A DNA stretch of 64,000 bases, taken from NCBI GenBank assembly GCA_963740055.1, contig CAVUCL010000004.1, positions 248,001 to 312,000 on the forward strand, written 5' to 3'. The stretch comes from WHSW01 sp963740055 (GTDB lineage: Bacteria; Actinomycetota; Thermoleophilia; Solirubrobacterales; 70-9). The position numbers and the translations under genes were made by a program. The notes under the pieces were generated by a model. It made no database searches and had not been told where the DNA came from. It saw only the letters and a program-made list of their open reading frames with translations. This document shows positions 25,647-35,557 of this stretch, piece after piece. Numbering within the stretch: the first letter of the stretch is position 1; every line of letters begins with the position of its first letter.

Positions 25647-26297
25647 TCAGCGCAGCGGGGTCGTGTCGAGCTTCGCGTGCAGCGCGGGCAGCGACTCGAA
25701 CACGTCGACCGCCCCCGCGGCCCGCAGCTCGGCCTCGGAGAAGCCGCCGGTGAGCACGGCGATCGTCTTCACCTCGGCGCGGCTCGCCGCCTCGACGTCC
25801 CAGGTCGCGTCGCCGACCATGACCGCGCTCAGCGACCCGACCCGCTCGATCGCGGCGAGCACCAGGTCGGGCTCCGGCTTCGTGCGCTCGACGTCGTCGG
25901 ACGTGGTCCAGGCGTCGGCGAGGTCGCGAGCGTCGAGCAGGTCGACGTAGTGCTCGACGTCATCGCCGTGCGCGGAGCTCGCGAGGACGACGCTGTGACC
26001 GCGGGCCTTGAGCTCGACGAGAAGCTCACGGGCGCCGTCGAACGGCCGCACCTCCTCGATCAGCTCGCGGTAGAGCCGCTGCTCGGCGTCGCGGATCGCG
26101 TCGCCGTGGTCGTGCTCGACCCCGTCGCCGGCGACCGCGGCGACGAGCTGGTCGCCCCCCATGCCGATGTGGCGGTGTATGCGCCAGACGGGCGGCGTGA
26201 TCTCGTGCTCGCGAAAGGCGCGATACCAGGCGATCGCGTGCTGGTAGTTGGAGTCGACGAGGGTCCCGTCGACATCGAGGATCGCCGCGGCGGCCAC
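25647..26297 (-). CDS. HAD-superfamily phosphatase (beta-phosphoglucomutase-like)
   Basis: A 216-residue haloacid dehalogenase hydrolase. Motif I is ILDVDGTLVDSN at the very N-terminus, which supports the GTG start at 26297. A helical cap follows with HRHIGMGGDQLV. Motif II is VVLASSAHGDDV. Motif III with the lysine is TSDDVERTKPEPDLVLAAIE, and motif IV is AVMVGDATWDVEAASRA. Such enzymes cleave small phosphate esters. It lies 44 bases downstream of the osmoprotectant-transporter genes and may be co-transcribed, but a link is not evident. Confidence 0.92.
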   Translation of the reverse strand: MAAAAILDVDGTLVDSNYQHAIAWYRAFREHEITPPVWRIHRHIGMGGDQLVAAVAGDGVEHDHGDAIRDAEQRLYRELIEEVRPFDGARELLVELKARGHSVVLASSAHGDDVEHYVDLLDARDLADAWTTSDDVERTKPEPDLVLAAIERVGSLSAVMVGDATWDVEAASRAEVKTIAVLTGGFSEAELRAAGAVDVFESLPALHAKLDTTPLR

Positions 26298-26341
26298 CGC
26301 TTCGGTGTTACCCGGTGGCCGCCACGACGAACTCGGAACCG

Positions 26342-27325
26342 CTACTCGACGTAGCCGAACTCGGCCAGGTAGTCGGCCGCCACGTCGGCCGGCTCCTCGC
26401 GGTCGATGTCGACGCGGGAGTTGAGCTCCTGCATCACCTCGAGCGAGAGGTTCTCCTGCACTGCCTCGATCGTCTCGCCGAAGTCCGGACCGGCCTCGTC
26501 GACGACCTCCTGGCTGGCGACGAAGATCACGTTGCCGGCCGGAAGCACGCCCTGGTCGTCCTCGAGGATCGTGTAGTCCTCGGAGACGAACAGCTGCGCG
26601 TCGGTCGTGAACACGATCGAGAGGTCGGCGTCGCCCTTGTCGAGGACCTCGTAGCGAGCGCCGATGTCGACCGGGGTGAACTTCGCGAACTCGAGCCCGT
26701 AGTTCTCCTCCAGCCCGACCAGGCAGTCGATCCGCTGGCGGCACTCCGGCGACCCGTACAGGGTCAGGTCCTGGGACTTGCCCTCGAGGTCGGAGACGGA
26801 GGTGACGCCGAGCTCCTCGGCGGTCTCGGTCAGGAGCCCGACCGCGTTCGCGCTCGAGAACGGCGTCGGCGGATACGCGACCAGCCCCTCCGCCTCGAAG
26901 TCGTCCTGCGACTCCTCGAACGCCTGCTGCGGGTCCGAGGGCACGTCCTCGGGCGCGAAGTCGAAGAACGAGGTCAGCGCGGTCGAGGTGTACTCGGGAT
27001 AGCCGCTGATCTCGCCCTGCTGGAGCGCCTTCAGCGCGATCACCTCGGAGCCGAGGTTGAGGTCGGTGGAGACGTCGTAGCCGGCGGCCGCGAGCGCCTG
27101 GGAGTAGATCTCCCCGAGCACGATCTGCTCGGTGAAGTTCTTCGAGCCGATCGTCAACGAGACCCCGTTGTTGTCGGGGTTGTCCTCGATCGCGGTCGAG
27201 CTGGCCTCGGTGTCGGTCTCGCCGGAGTCGCCCTCGTCGTCATCGCCACAGGCGGCGACGGCGAGCGCGAGCACGAGCGCGGCGAGCAACGCGAACAGCC
27301 CCTTGTATCGGGCGGTGGTGCTCAT
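26342..27325 (-). CDS. Osmoprotectant (glycine betaine/choline) ABC substrate-binding lipoprotein
   Basis: A 327-residue lipoprotein. The leader ends in the lipobox LAVAAC with Cys26, followed by an acidic linker. The OpuAC/OpuBC-type domain has LTIGSKNFTEQIVLGEIYSQ, ISGYPEYTSTALTSFF and the late motif NVIFVASQEVVDEAGPDFG. It is the last of four transporter genes in the order ATPase, permease, permease, binding protein. This arrangement fits YehZYXW/OpuC-type uptake of betaine-like compounds. The exact ligand is not predicted. Confidence 0.93.
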   Translation of the reverse strand: MSTTARYKGLFALLAALVLALAVAACGDDDEGDSGETDTEASSTAIEDNPDNNGVSLTIGSKNFTEQIVLGEIYSQALAAAGYDVSTDLNLGSEVIALKALQQGEISGYPEYTSTALTSFFDFAPEDVPSDPQQAFEESQDDFEAEGLVAYPPTPFSSANAVGLLTETAEELGVTSVSDLEGKSQDLTLYGSPECRQRIDCLVGLEENYGLEFAKFTPVDIGARYEVLDKGDADLSIVFTTDAQLFVSEDYTILEDDQGVLPAGNVIFVASQEVVDEAGPDFGETIEAVQENLSLEVMQELNSRVDIDREEPADVAADYLAEFGYVE

Positions 27326-27380
27326 CTTGGGGTGATCCTCCCTCTCAGGTGACCTGACGAGATTGTCGGTTCGCGTAATC

Positions 27381-28118
27381 CTAAGCGGTAGTGCGGGCGG
27401 CGTCGCGCGTCAGCCCGAGCCCGCGCGGGGTGAGCATGCGCTGGAGGGCGGCGAGCAGGAGCTCGACCACGAGCGCGAGCAGGGCGACGAGGATCGCCCC
27501 GGCGAGCAACCCGTCGTCGCCGTAGACGTTGAAGTTGATGATGAAGTCGCCGAGCGTGATCACGCCGGCAAGCGGGGCGATCGTCGCCGTGGCGATGATC
27601 GCGATCGCCCCAGTGCGCACGCCGCTCATGATCGTCGGCACCGCGAGCGGGAGCTCGACCCTGGTGATCACCTCGAGCTCGGTCATTCCCATCCCGCGGG
27701 CGGCCTCGACCGCGTCGCGGTCGACCTGGCGGATGCCGACGAAGGCGTTGGTGAGAATCGGCGGGATCCCGAGGATCAGCAGCGCGATCGTCACGTTGAG
27801 GACGCCGACCCCGACGAAGGCGATCATCAGCGCGATCAGCGCCAGCTCGGGGATTGCCCGACCGGCGTTACCGACCGCGACCGCGAGCAGCTCGCCCGCG
27901 CCGCGGTGCCCGAGCCAGACCCCCACCGGGAGCGCGATCGCGACCGCGATCGCGAGCGCCAGGGCGCTGATCCAGACGTGGGTCCAGAGGAACTCGGCAA
28001 CCTGGTCGATGCCGCCGACCGGCGCCCCGACGCCGACCGACTCGCGCGAGCTGAAGATGAACTCGATCGCGCCCGAGAACGAGTCGAAGACCGAGCCGAC
28101 GGTGAGCGTGGCGCTCAT
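27381..28118 (-). CDS. Osmoprotectant ABC transporter permease (second)
   Basis: A 245-residue permease of the ProW/OpuBB group. Its start overlaps the first permease stop (ATGA). Hydrophobic helices include VWISALALAIAVAIALPVGV and LALIALMIAFVGVGVLNVTI. The cytoplasmic coupling loop VEAARGMGMTELEVITRVELPLAVPTI carries the EAA-type motif. The protein is conserved with the first permease over this loop, so the two probably form a heterodimer. Confidence 0.93.
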   Translation of the reverse strand: MSATLTVGSVFDSFSGAIEFIFSSRESVGVGAPVGGIDQVAEFLWTHVWISALALAIAVAIALPVGVWLGHRGAGELLAVAVGNAGRAIPELALIALMIAFVGVGVLNVTIALLILGIPPILTNAFVGIRQVDRDAVEAARGMGMTELEVITRVELPLAVPTIMSGVRTGAIAIIATATIAPLAGVITLGDFIINFNVYGDDGLLAGAILVALLALVVELLLAALQRMLTPRGLGLTRDAARTTA

Positions 28119-28858
28119 ACGGGTCGGACCTGGCGCCAGGGCGAGAGCAGCCGCTGGACGCCGATGTAGAGGACGTCGAAGGAGATCGCCATCGCGATCG
28201 CGAGCGCGCTGCCGACCACGATCGCGGTCTTGAACACACCCGACTGGACGCCCTCGGTGTAGATCACGTCGCCGAGCCCGCCGGCGCCCGCGAACACGGC
28301 CAGGGTCGCGATCGCGACCGTCGATACGGTCGCGATCCGCAGCCCGGCGATGATCTCCGGGACCGCGAGCGGCAGCTCGACCCGCCAGAGCAGCTGGCGG
28401 TCGGTCATCCCCATCCCGCGGCCGGCGTCCTTCGACGCCGCGGGCACGTTCGCGAGCCCGGTGACGATGTTGCGGTAGATGATCTGCAGCGTGTAGAGCG
28501 TCAGCGCGATCAGCGCCGTCAGCGTGCCGCGCCCGCTGATCGGCAGCAGGAGCAAGAACAGCGCGATGCTCGGGATCGTGTAGATGACCCCGGTGGCGCC
28601 GATGAACGCGGGCACGAGCCAGCGCCGGCGGTGGGAAAGGATCGCGAGCCCGAGCGCGATCGCGAACCCGGCGACGACCGAGGCCCCGACCAGGAGCAGG
28701 TGCTCGAGCGTCGGGGTCACCCAGCGGTCGACATTGTCGATCGCCCAGCCGATGCAGACGGTGTCGTTCTCGGCGACGCAGCTGGTGCCGGACGCCGCCG
28801 GATCGCGGACGAAGCCGTCGCCCTGGGCGACCAGCGTCAGCGATGCGAGCGCGTCCAC
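28115..28858 (-). CDS. Osmoprotectant ABC transporter permease (first)
   Basis: A 247-residue permease with six or more hydrophobic helices (for example HLLLVGASVVAGFAIALGLA and GVIYTIPSIALFLLLLPI). The coupling loop contains GRGMGMTDRQLLWRVELPLA. The GTG at 28858, four bases after the ATPase stop, is the chosen start. The N-terminal 60 residues carry a soluble loop with two cysteines (SCVAENDTVC) that looks periplasmic or external. Confidence 0.92.
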   Translation of the reverse strand: MDALASLTLVAQGDGFVRDPAASGTSCVAENDTVCIGWAIDNVDRWVTPTLEHLLLVGASVVAGFAIALGLAILSHRRRWLVPAFIGATGVIYTIPSIALFLLLLPISGRGTLTALIALTLYTLQIIYRNIVTGLANVPAASKDAGRGMGMTDRQLLWRVELPLAVPEIIAGLRIATVSTVAIATLAVFAGAGGLGDVIYTEGVQSGVFKTAIVVGSALAIAMAISFDVLYIGVQRLLSPWRQVRPV

Positions 28859-28862
28859 GGCC

Positions 28863-30050
28863 CTAGGCCAGCGGCCGCTCGGCCGCCGGGTGCTCGTCGC
28901 TGAGCGCCTCGTCGGAGGAGAGGAACTCGGAGATGATCTCGACCGAGAGCACGCCGGCGATCCGTCCCTCGCCATCGACCACCGGCGCGTAGCGGGTCTC
29001 GGCCTGGAGCAGGTCGGAGAGCGCGTCGCGCATCACGTCGTCGAGCTCGACCACCGGCTCGGGCGATGTGTCGGGCCGCGAGGGAACGGTCTCGGCGGCG
29101 AGGTCGGTGCTCGAGAGCCAGCCGAGCGGGCGGCGCTCGGAGTCGACCGCGAGCGCGTACGGGACCTCGGCCCCGTCGAGCTTCGCCCGCACCTCGCCCG
29201 TCGCCTGGCCGACGTGCGCGAGCGGCGCCTGCCAGAGGTCGATGTCGGCGACCCGCATCAGGGCGAGGCGCTTGAGCGCCCGGTCGGCGCCGACGAAGTC
29301 CTCGACGAAGCCGTCCGCCGGCGCCATCAGCAGCTCGGCCGGGGTCGCGTACTGGGCGAGCTCCCCGCCGACCTTCAGGACCGCGATCCGATCCCCCATC
29401 TTGATCGCCTCGTCGATGTCGTGGGTGACGAAGAGGATCGTCTTGCGCAGCTCGGCCTGCAGCCGCAGGAACTCGTTCTGAAGCCGCTCGCGGTTGATCG
29501 GGTCGACGGCGCCGAAGGGCTCGTCCATCAGCATCACCCCCGGGTTCGCGGCGAGCGCGCGGGCGACGCCGACCCGCTGCTGCTGGCCCCCCGAGAGCTG
29601 CGCCGGATAGCGGTCCGCCATCTCGGGGTCGAGCCCGATCAGCCCGATCAGCTCCTCGACCCGTGCGCGGGTGCGCTCGGCATCCCAGCCGAGCAGGCCG
29701 GGGACGGTGGCGACGTTCTCGGCGATCGTGCGGTGCGGGAAGAGGCCGATCTGCTGGATCACGTAGCCGACCTCGCGCCGCAGCTCCGAGGGGCTGCGCT
29801 CGCGGACCGAGCGCTCGCCGATCAGGATGTCGCCCTCGGTGATCTCGACCATCCGGTTGGCCATCCGCATCGCGGTCGTCTTGCCGCACCCCGAGGGGCC
29901 GACGAGGACGCAGATCTCACCCTCGCCGACCTCGAGCGAGAGCTTGTCGACGGCGGCTCGGTCGGCGCCCGCGTAGCGCTTCGTCGCCTCGCGAAACTCG
30001 ACCGCGAGGGCCTCGCCTCCGTCCGCTGTGGGGCTCTCGCCTCCCGCCAA
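28863..30050 (-). CDS. Osmoprotectant ABC transporter ATP-binding protein with CBS domains
   Basis: A 395-residue ATPase of the ProV/OpuCA type. The Walker A is LVGPSGCGKTT, the signature is LSGGQQQRVGVARAL, Walker B is VMLMDEPFGAVD, and the switch His is in FVTHDIDEA. From about residue 260 a pair of CBS domains follows (including VELDDVMRDALSDLL and RYAPVVDGEGRIAGVLSVE), the usual ionic-strength sensor of osmoregulated transporters. A TTG at 30050 is the likely start. It is first in the operon and diverges from an MFS gene across 58 bases. Confidence 0.94.
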   Translation of the reverse strand: MAGGESPTADGGEALAVEFREATKRYAGADRAAVDKLSLEVGEGEICVLVGPSGCGKTTAMRMANRMVEITEGDILIGERSVRERSPSELRREVGYVIQQIGLFPHRTIAENVATVPGLLGWDAERTRARVEELIGLIGLDPEMADRYPAQLSGGQQQRVGVARALAANPGVMLMDEPFGAVDPINRERLQNEFLRLQAELRKTILFVTHDIDEAIKMGDRIAVLKVGGELAQYATPAELLMAPADGFVEDFVGADRALKRLALMRVADIDLWQAPLAHVGQATGEVRAKLDGAEVPYALAVDSERRPLGWLSSTDLAAETVPSRPDTSPEPVVELDDVMRDALSDLLQAETRYAPVVDGEGRIAGVLSVEIISEFLSSDEALSDEHPAAERPLA

Positions 30051-30108
30051 GACCGGCGCATCGTATCGAGCCGCGAGCGCCGTCCCGACCCTCGATTACG
30101 CTCGCGCC

Positions 30109-31554
30109 GTGAGCGAGATCGCCGCGCCCGCGAGCGGGAGCCGGTGGATCCTGGCCGGGGCCTGCACCGGCCTCTTCGTGCTGATGCTCGACTCGACCGT
30201 CGTCACCCTGGCGCTGCCGGCGATCGGGTCCGACCTCGACGCCTCGATCGACGGCCTGCAATGGGTGCAGAACGCCTACCTGCTGACGCTCGCGGCGACC
30301 GTCGTCAGCGCCGGGCGGCTCGGCGACATCCGCGGGCGGCGCCTGGTCTTCCTCTGGGGCATGGGCCTCTTCGGCGCCGGCTCGGTGCTCGCCGGTGCGG
30401 CTCCCAGCGAGGAGGTGCTGGTCGGCGCGCGAGTCGTCCAGGGGCTCGGCGGCTCGGCGCTGCTGACCCTGTCGCTGGCGCTCGTCGTGCAGGCCTACCC
30501 GGGCGCCGCTCAGGCGCGGGCGCTCGGCATCTGGGCGGCCGTCTCGGCGGTCGCCCTGGCGATCGGCCCGGTTGCCGGCGGGGCGCTGATCGAGGCCGCG
30601 AGCTGGCGCTGGATCTTCTTCATCAACGTGCCGATCGTCGCCTTCGGCCTCGCGCTGGTCGCGATCCACGGACGCGAGTCGCGCGACCCGAGCGCCTCGC
30701 GCGTCGACTACGCCGGCGTCGCCGTGCTCGCCATCGGGCTCACCGCGGTCGTCCTGGCGCTGGTCGAGGCCGACGAGTGGGCGACGGCCGCGTCACTCGC
30801 CCTGCTCGCCGCCGGGCTCGGAGCGCTGGCGGGGTTTTGGCGCCTCGAGCACCGCCGCCGCGATCCGCTGGTCGAGTTCTCGCTGTTTCGCAACCGGCCC
30901 TATCTCGGCGCGAGCGCCGCCGCGTTCGGGCTCGTCGGGGCCTACTGGTCGGTGATGTTCTTTCAGCCCCAGTTCCTGCAGCTCGAGCTCGGCTACTCGG
31001 CGGTCGCCGCCGGCGCGCTGATCCTGCCGCTGACGGCGCCGATGGCGCTCTTCTCGACCTTCTCGGACCGGCTCATCGGCCGGTTCGGGATCCGCGCGAC
31101 GATGACCGTCGGGATGCTGTTCGGCCTCGCCGGGCTGATCGCCCAGGCGCTCGCCGAGGACGCCGGCTCCTACGGGGCGCTGCTGCCGGGGCTGCTCTGC
31201 TTCGGCATCGCGCTGGCGCTGGTCTACGCGCCGATGTCGACCGCGGCGATGGCAGCGATGCCGGCCGCGAAGAGCGGGATCGCATCCGGCGTGCTGGCGA
31301 TGAACCGGGTGCTGGCGGGGACGGTCGTGCTCGCCGCCTCGGGCGCCCTGTTTCAGGGCGAGCTCGGCGGGCCTGCCGCCGAGGCGAGCGAGAGCGTCTT
31401 CGCGCAGGCCGTCGCGAAGTCGCTCTGGCCACCGATCGTCGTTGTCGCGATCGCCACCGCTCTCACCTGGCTCTGGGTCCGCGGGCCCGAGGCCCCGGAG
31501 GGGCCGGCCGAGGCCGCCGACCATCACCGCCGCCACCGGCGCTTTCACCTCTAG
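30109..31554 (+). CDS. DHA2-type MFS transporter
   Basis: A 481-residue, 14-helix drug-proton antiporter. TM1 motif LDSTVVTLALPAIGSDLDAS, motif A GRLGDIRGRRLVFLWG and TM5 region PVAGGALIEAASWRWIFFIN are present. The C-terminus is histidine/arginine-rich. The GTG at 30109 lies six bases after a TACGCT box, pointing to a leaderless mRNA. The in-frame extension upstream would overlap the divergent ABC gene promoter and is not favoured. Its substrate is unknown. Confidence 0.93.
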   Translation: MSEIAAPASGSRWILAGACTGLFVLMLDSTVVTLALPAIGSDLDASIDGLQWVQNAYLLTLAATVVSAGRLGDIRGRRLVFLWGMGLFGAGSVLAGAAPSEEVLVGARVVQGLGGSALLTLSLALVVQAYPGAAQARALGIWAAVSAVALAIGPVAGGALIEAASWRWIFFINVPIVAFGLALVAIHGRESRDPSASRVDYAGVAVLAIGLTAVVLALVEADEWATAASLALLAAGLGALAGFWRLEHRRRDPLVEFSLFRNRPYLGASAAAFGLVGAYWSVMFFQPQFLQLELGYSAVAAGALILPLTAPMALFSTFSDRLIGRFGIRATMTVGMLFGLAGLIAQALAEDAGSYGALLPGLLCFGIALALVYAPMSTAAMAAMPAAKSGIASGVLAMNRVLAGTVVLAASGALFQGELGGPAAEASESVFAQAVAKSLWPPIVVVAIATALTWLWVRGPEAPEGPAEAADHHRRHRRFHL

Positions 31555-31610
31555 ACGCTCACCGCGGCCGGCCGGCGCGGCGCTCCGGGTCGGCGCCCTC
31601 CGGCTCCGCT

Positions 31611-34118
31611 ATGAATGGGTGGGTGGAAGCCGCATCGTTGAGCCAGGGACTGTCGAGCGGCGAGGCCGCGCGTCGGCTCGAGCGCCTCGGGCCGGTCGAG
31701 GCGACGTCGAGCCGTTCGGTGGCGTCGATCGTCGCCGCGAACACGCTGACCCTGTTCAACGCGATCATCGGCGGCTTCTTCATCCTCATCCTCTCGCTCG
31801 GCCTCTGGGCGGACGCGCTCTTCGGGGTGATCGCGATCGTCAACTCGGCGATCGGGATCCGCCAGGAGCTGAAGGCGAAGGAGACCCTGGACCGGCTCGC
31901 CCTGCTGGTCGCGCCGCAGGCGCGGGTCGTCCGCGACGGCGCCCTGGTCGAGCTGCGCTCGGACGAGGTCGTCCCCGGCGACCTGGTCCGGGTCGAGCCC
32001 GGCGACCAGCTGGTCGCCGACGGCTCGCTGGTCGACTCGCGCGGGCTGACCGTCGACGAGTCGCTGCTCACCGGCGAGTCGGACGGGATCCGCAAGCGGG
32101 TCGGCGACCGGATGCTCTCCGGCGCGTTCGCGATCTCGGGCTCGGGCCACTACGAGATCGACGCGGTCCGCGGCGACAGCTACGCGGAGCAGATCGCCGG
32201 CGAGGCGCGCGAGTTTCGCCATCCGCCCTCGCCGCTGCAGCTCGAGGTCAACGAGGTGCTGAAGGCGACCACGATCGTGCTCGTCCCGATCGCGATCCTG
32301 ACCCTGGTCGGCTTCACCCTCCACGACAAGGAGTTCCGCGACGCGGCCCAGGAGGCGACCGCCGGGCTCGTGACCCTGATCCCCGAGGGCCTGGTGCTGC
32401 TGATGAGCGTCACCCTGGCGCTCGCTGCGGTGCGGCTGGCGCGCCGTGACACCCTGGTCCAGCAGATGGCGGCGACCGAGGCGCTCGCGGCGGTGGACAC
32501 GATCTGCGTCGACAAGACGGGGACGCTCACCGACGGCACGCTCGAGCTGGTCAAGGTCGAGGTCGCCGATCCCGCCGGGCCGGCGGCGGCAGAGCGCGCC
32601 CTGGCGACCTTCGCCGCCTCGGCGGGCGAGCGAAACCGCACCCTCGAGACGATCGCCGAGCGCTATCCCGGCCGCGCCGAGCGGGTCGGTGCCGAGGTCC
32701 CGTTCTCCTCGGCGTGGAAGTGGAGCGGGCTCGAGCTCGGCGACACCGCCTACGTGCTCGGAGCCCCGGACGTGCTCGCCGAGCGCGGGGCGCTGGCGCT
32801 CCCCGGGGCGCTCGAGCACGCGCTCGCCGAGCACACCGCCGCCGGCCGGCGGGTGGTCGTCTTCGCCACCGCGCGCGGGGCGCTGCCCGACGATCCGGCG
32901 CAGCAGCCACCACCGGCGCTCGAGCCCAAGGCCCTGGTCGTGCTCTCGGAGACCCTGCGACCGGACGCCGCCGAGACGGTCGCCTTCATGCGCGACCAGC
33001 AGGTCGACCTGAAGCTGATCTCCGGCGACGCGCGCGAGACCGTGACCGCGGTCGCGCACGCGGTCGGTGTGCCCCCCGAGGCCGCGGTGATCGAGGGCCC
33101 GCAGCTACCGGGCGACAAGGGCGGGCTCGCGAGGGCGGCGGAGCAGAACACGGTCTTCTGCCGGATCACGCCCGAGCAGAAGAAGGCGCTGGTCGGCGCG
33201 CTCGCCGACCGGGGTAGGTTCACGGCGATGATCGGCGACGGCGTCAACGACGTGCCGGCGCTGAAGCGGGCCCGGCTCGCGGTCGCGATGGGGTCAGGAA
33301 GCCAGGTGACCAAGTCGATCGCCGACATCGTGCTCCTGCGCGACCAGTTCTCGATGCTGCCGCGGGCGGTCGCCGAGGGACGGCGGATCGCCCGCAACAT
33401 CCACCGGCTCGGGCGGCTGTACCTGACCAAGTCGGTGTACGCGGCGTTCCTGATCACGGCCGCCGCGATCTTCGGCTTCACCTTCCCCTTCCTGCCGCGC
33501 CAGCTCACCGTCGCCGCCTTCCTCACGATCGGGATCCCGTCGTTCGTGCTCGCCCTGGCGCCGAGCGAGGGGCCGCTCTATCGCGGGCGCCTGCTGCGCG
33601 CGCTGGCAGCGTTCGCGGTCCCGGCCGGGATCGCGATGGGGGTCGCCTCGCTGCTCGCCTTCTTCTTCGTCGACGGCGTCTTCGGCGGCACCCTGAACGA
33701 GGGCCGCACCGCCGCGACCACGACCCTGATCGTCCTCGGGCTCTGCTTCATCGTCCTGCTCGAGCGCGGGCCGGGACGCGAGCACATCACCGTGCAGAGC
33801 TACATGCTGGCGCTGATCGCGGCCCTCGGTGCGATCTTCGCCGGCATCCTCGCGATCGAGCCGCTGCGGGACTTCTTCGAGCTCGACCTGCTCGCCGGCG
33901 GGCAGTGGTTCCTGGCCCTGCTCTGCGTCGCGATCGGGCTCGGCCTCGCCGGCGCGGCCTGGCGGCTGCCCTACGTGCAGCGGCTCGAGCTCGGCGACGG
34001 TGAGGAGCTCGACGCCGCCGGCCCCGGACCGACCCACACCCCGCGCACGGGCGAGTTCGAGGCGGTCGACGAGGCGCCGACCACGGTCGCGCCGACGGAG
34101 CAGCTGCCGCGCGCATGA
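31611..34118 (+). CDS. Cation-transporting P-type ATPase, CtpE-like
   Basis: An 835-residue P-type ATPase. The actuator TGES is at 154-157, the IPEGL helix-4 motif lies ahead of the phosphorylation site, the phosphorylated Asp is D301 in DKTGTLTDG, and the hinge GDGVNDVPALK is at 542-552. The N-terminal FNAIIGGFFILILSLGLWAD and IRQELKAKETLDRLALL segments resemble mycobacterial CtpE, a calcium-uptake ATPase. No heavy-metal domain or CPC motif is present. The ATG at 31611 is used; the frame is open far upstream, but that is only shadow sequence. Calcium transport is by analogy. Confidence 0.92.
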   Translation: MNGWVEAASLSQGLSSGEAARRLERLGPVEATSSRSVASIVAANTLTLFNAIIGGFFILILSLGLWADALFGVIAIVNSAIGIRQELKAKETLDRLALLVAPQARVVRDGALVELRSDEVVPGDLVRVEPGDQLVADGSLVDSRGLTVDESLLTGESDGIRKRVGDRMLSGAFAISGSGHYEIDAVRGDSYAEQIAGEAREFRHPPSPLQLEVNEVLKATTIVLVPIAILTLVGFTLHDKEFRDAAQEATAGLVTLIPEGLVLLMSVTLALAAVRLARRDTLVQQMAATEALAAVDTICVDKTGTLTDGTLELVKVEVADPAGPAAAERALATFAASAGERNRTLETIAERYPGRAERVGAEVPFSSAWKWSGLELGDTAYVLGAPDVLAERGALALPGALEHALAEHTAAGRRVVVFATARGALPDDPAQQPPPALEPKALVVLSETLRPDAAETVAFMRDQQVDLKLISGDARETVTAVAHAVGVPPEAAVIEGPQLPGDKGGLARAAEQNTVFCRITPEQKKALVGALADRGRFTAMIGDGVNDVPALKRARLAVAMGSGSQVTKSIADIVLLRDQFSMLPRAVAEGRRIARNIHRLGRLYLTKSVYAAFLITAAAIFGFTFPFLPRQLTVAAFLTIGIPSFVLALAPSEGPLYRGRLLRALAAFAVPAGIAMGVASLLAFFFVDGVFGGTLNEGRTAATTTLIVLGLCFIVLLERGPGREHITVQSYMLALIAALGAIFAGILAIEPLRDFFELDLLAGGQWFLALLCVAIGLGLAGAAWRLPYVQRLELGDGEELDAAGPGPTHTPRTGEFEAVDEAPTTVAPTEQLPRA

Positions 34119-35536
34119 GCCACCGCCGGACCAAGATCGTCGCCACGATCGGCCCCGCGACGCGGACGGTCGAGATGATGGCCGAGCTGATCGATGCCGG
34201 CGCCGACGTCTTTCGCTTCAACTTCTCCCACGGCACCCGCGCCGAGCACGCCGAGAACGTCGTCCTCGCCCGCGAGGCCGCGGAGCGCAGCGGCAAGGAG
34301 ATCGGCATCCTCGGCGACCTGCCGGGCCCGAAGCTGCGGATCGCCGAGGTCGAGGACGGGATCGTCGGCCTGCGCCCGGGCTCGGAGATCACGCTGACCA
34401 CCGACGACGTGCTCGGCAGCGAGGAGCGGATCTCGGTCTCCTACGACCGGCTCCCGGAGGCGGTCGAACCCGGGAGTCCGGTCTACATGGCGGACGGCCG
34501 CATCCGCCTCCGGGTGATCGCCTGCGAGGACGACGAGGTCCGCTGCGCGGTCGAGGTCGGCGGGCGGGTGTCCTCGCACCAGGGGATCAACCTCCCCGAC
34601 GCGCGCGTCGAGCTGCCCGCGGCCGGACGCGAGGACCTGGCCTGGGTCGACTTCGCGGTCGAGCAGGAGATCGACCTGCTGGCGATCTCGTTCGTGCGCC
34701 GGGCCGAGGACGTCGCCCCGGTCGAGCGGCGGGTGCGCACCAGCGGCGCCGACATCCCGGTGATCGCGAAGATCGAGAAGCCGCAGGCCGCCGAACGCGC
34801 CGAGGAGATCGTCAAGGCGGTCACCGCCGGGGTCATGGTCGCCCGCGGCGACCTCGGGATCGAGCTCCCGATCGAGAAGGTGCCGCTGGTGCAGAAGCGG
34901 TTGCTGGAGCTCGCCGGGCGCTACTCGCGGCCGTCGATCACCGCGACCCAGATGCTCGCCTCGATGGTCGCCTCGCCGCGCCCGACGCGGGCCGAGGTCT
35001 CCGACGTCGCGAACGCCATCTACCAGGGGACCGACGCGGTGATGCTCTCCGAGGAGACCGCGGTCGGCGCGCATCCGGTCGAGGCGGTCCGGGTGATGGA
35101 CCGGATCGCGCGCGAGGTCGAGCCCGACCTGCCCTACGACGACTGGATCTACAATCGCGCGCGCTCGGACGCGACCGACGTCGCGAGCTCGGTCGCGCGG
35201 GCGGCGGTCGGCTCGACCTACACCCTCGGCCTCGCGGCGATCGTCGTCCCGACCCGCAGCGGGCGCACCGCCCGGCTCGTCTCCGCCCACCGGCCGCGGG
35301 TCCCGGTGCTTGCGGTCTCGCCGCGGATCGAGACCGTGCGCCGGCTCAACCTGCTGTTCGGGGTCCAGTGCGCGATCGCCGAGGACTGGACCGGGCTCAC
35401 GGCGCTGCTCGCCGACTGCGCCCGGCTCGCGCGCGAGAACGGGGTCGCGAGCTCGGGCGATCTGATCGCGATCACGGCCGGCCTCCCGCAGCAGGAGCTG
35501 GGCACGAACATGTTCGAGGTCCACCGGGTCCCGTGA
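34115..35536 (+). CDS. pyk: Pyruvate kinase
   Basis: A 473-residue pyruvate kinase, making pyruvate and ATP at the end of glycolysis. Blocks are TKIVATIGPATRTVEMM, FRFNFSHGT, the active-site lysine region VIAKIEKPQAAERAEEI, VMVARGDLGIELPIEKVPL, TATQMLASM and GTDAVMLSEETAVGAHPVEA. The C-domain is conserved to the end. The start overlaps the P-type ATPase stop as ATGA, an unusual pairing of unrelated functions. Confidence 0.97.
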   Translation: MSHRRTKIVATIGPATRTVEMMAELIDAGADVFRFNFSHGTRAEHAENVVLAREAAERSGKEIGILGDLPGPKLRIAEVEDGIVGLRPGSEITLTTDDVLGSEERISVSYDRLPEAVEPGSPVYMADGRIRLRVIACEDDEVRCAVEVGGRVSSHQGINLPDARVELPAAGREDLAWVDFAVEQEIDLLAISFVRRAEDVAPVERRVRTSGADIPVIAKIEKPQAAERAEEIVKAVTAGVMVARGDLGIELPIEKVPLVQKRLLELAGRYSRPSITATQMLASMVASPRPTRAEVSDVANAIYQGTDAVMLSEETAVGAHPVEAVRVMDRIAREVEPDLPYDDWIYNRARSDATDVASSVARAAVGSTYTLGLAAIVVPTRSGRTARLVSAHRPRVPVLAVSPRIETVRRLNLLFGVQCAIAEDWTGLTALLADCARLARENGVASSGDLIAITAGLPQQELGTNMFEVHRVP

Positions 35537-35557
35537 GCGCGCGGTAGGGTCGGTTCG

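Noticed and set aside
28584..31610. A long upstream in-frame extension of the P-type ATPase
   Set aside because: It runs through the antisense of the ABC operon and through the MFS gene in another frame; the ATPase family starts at 31611.
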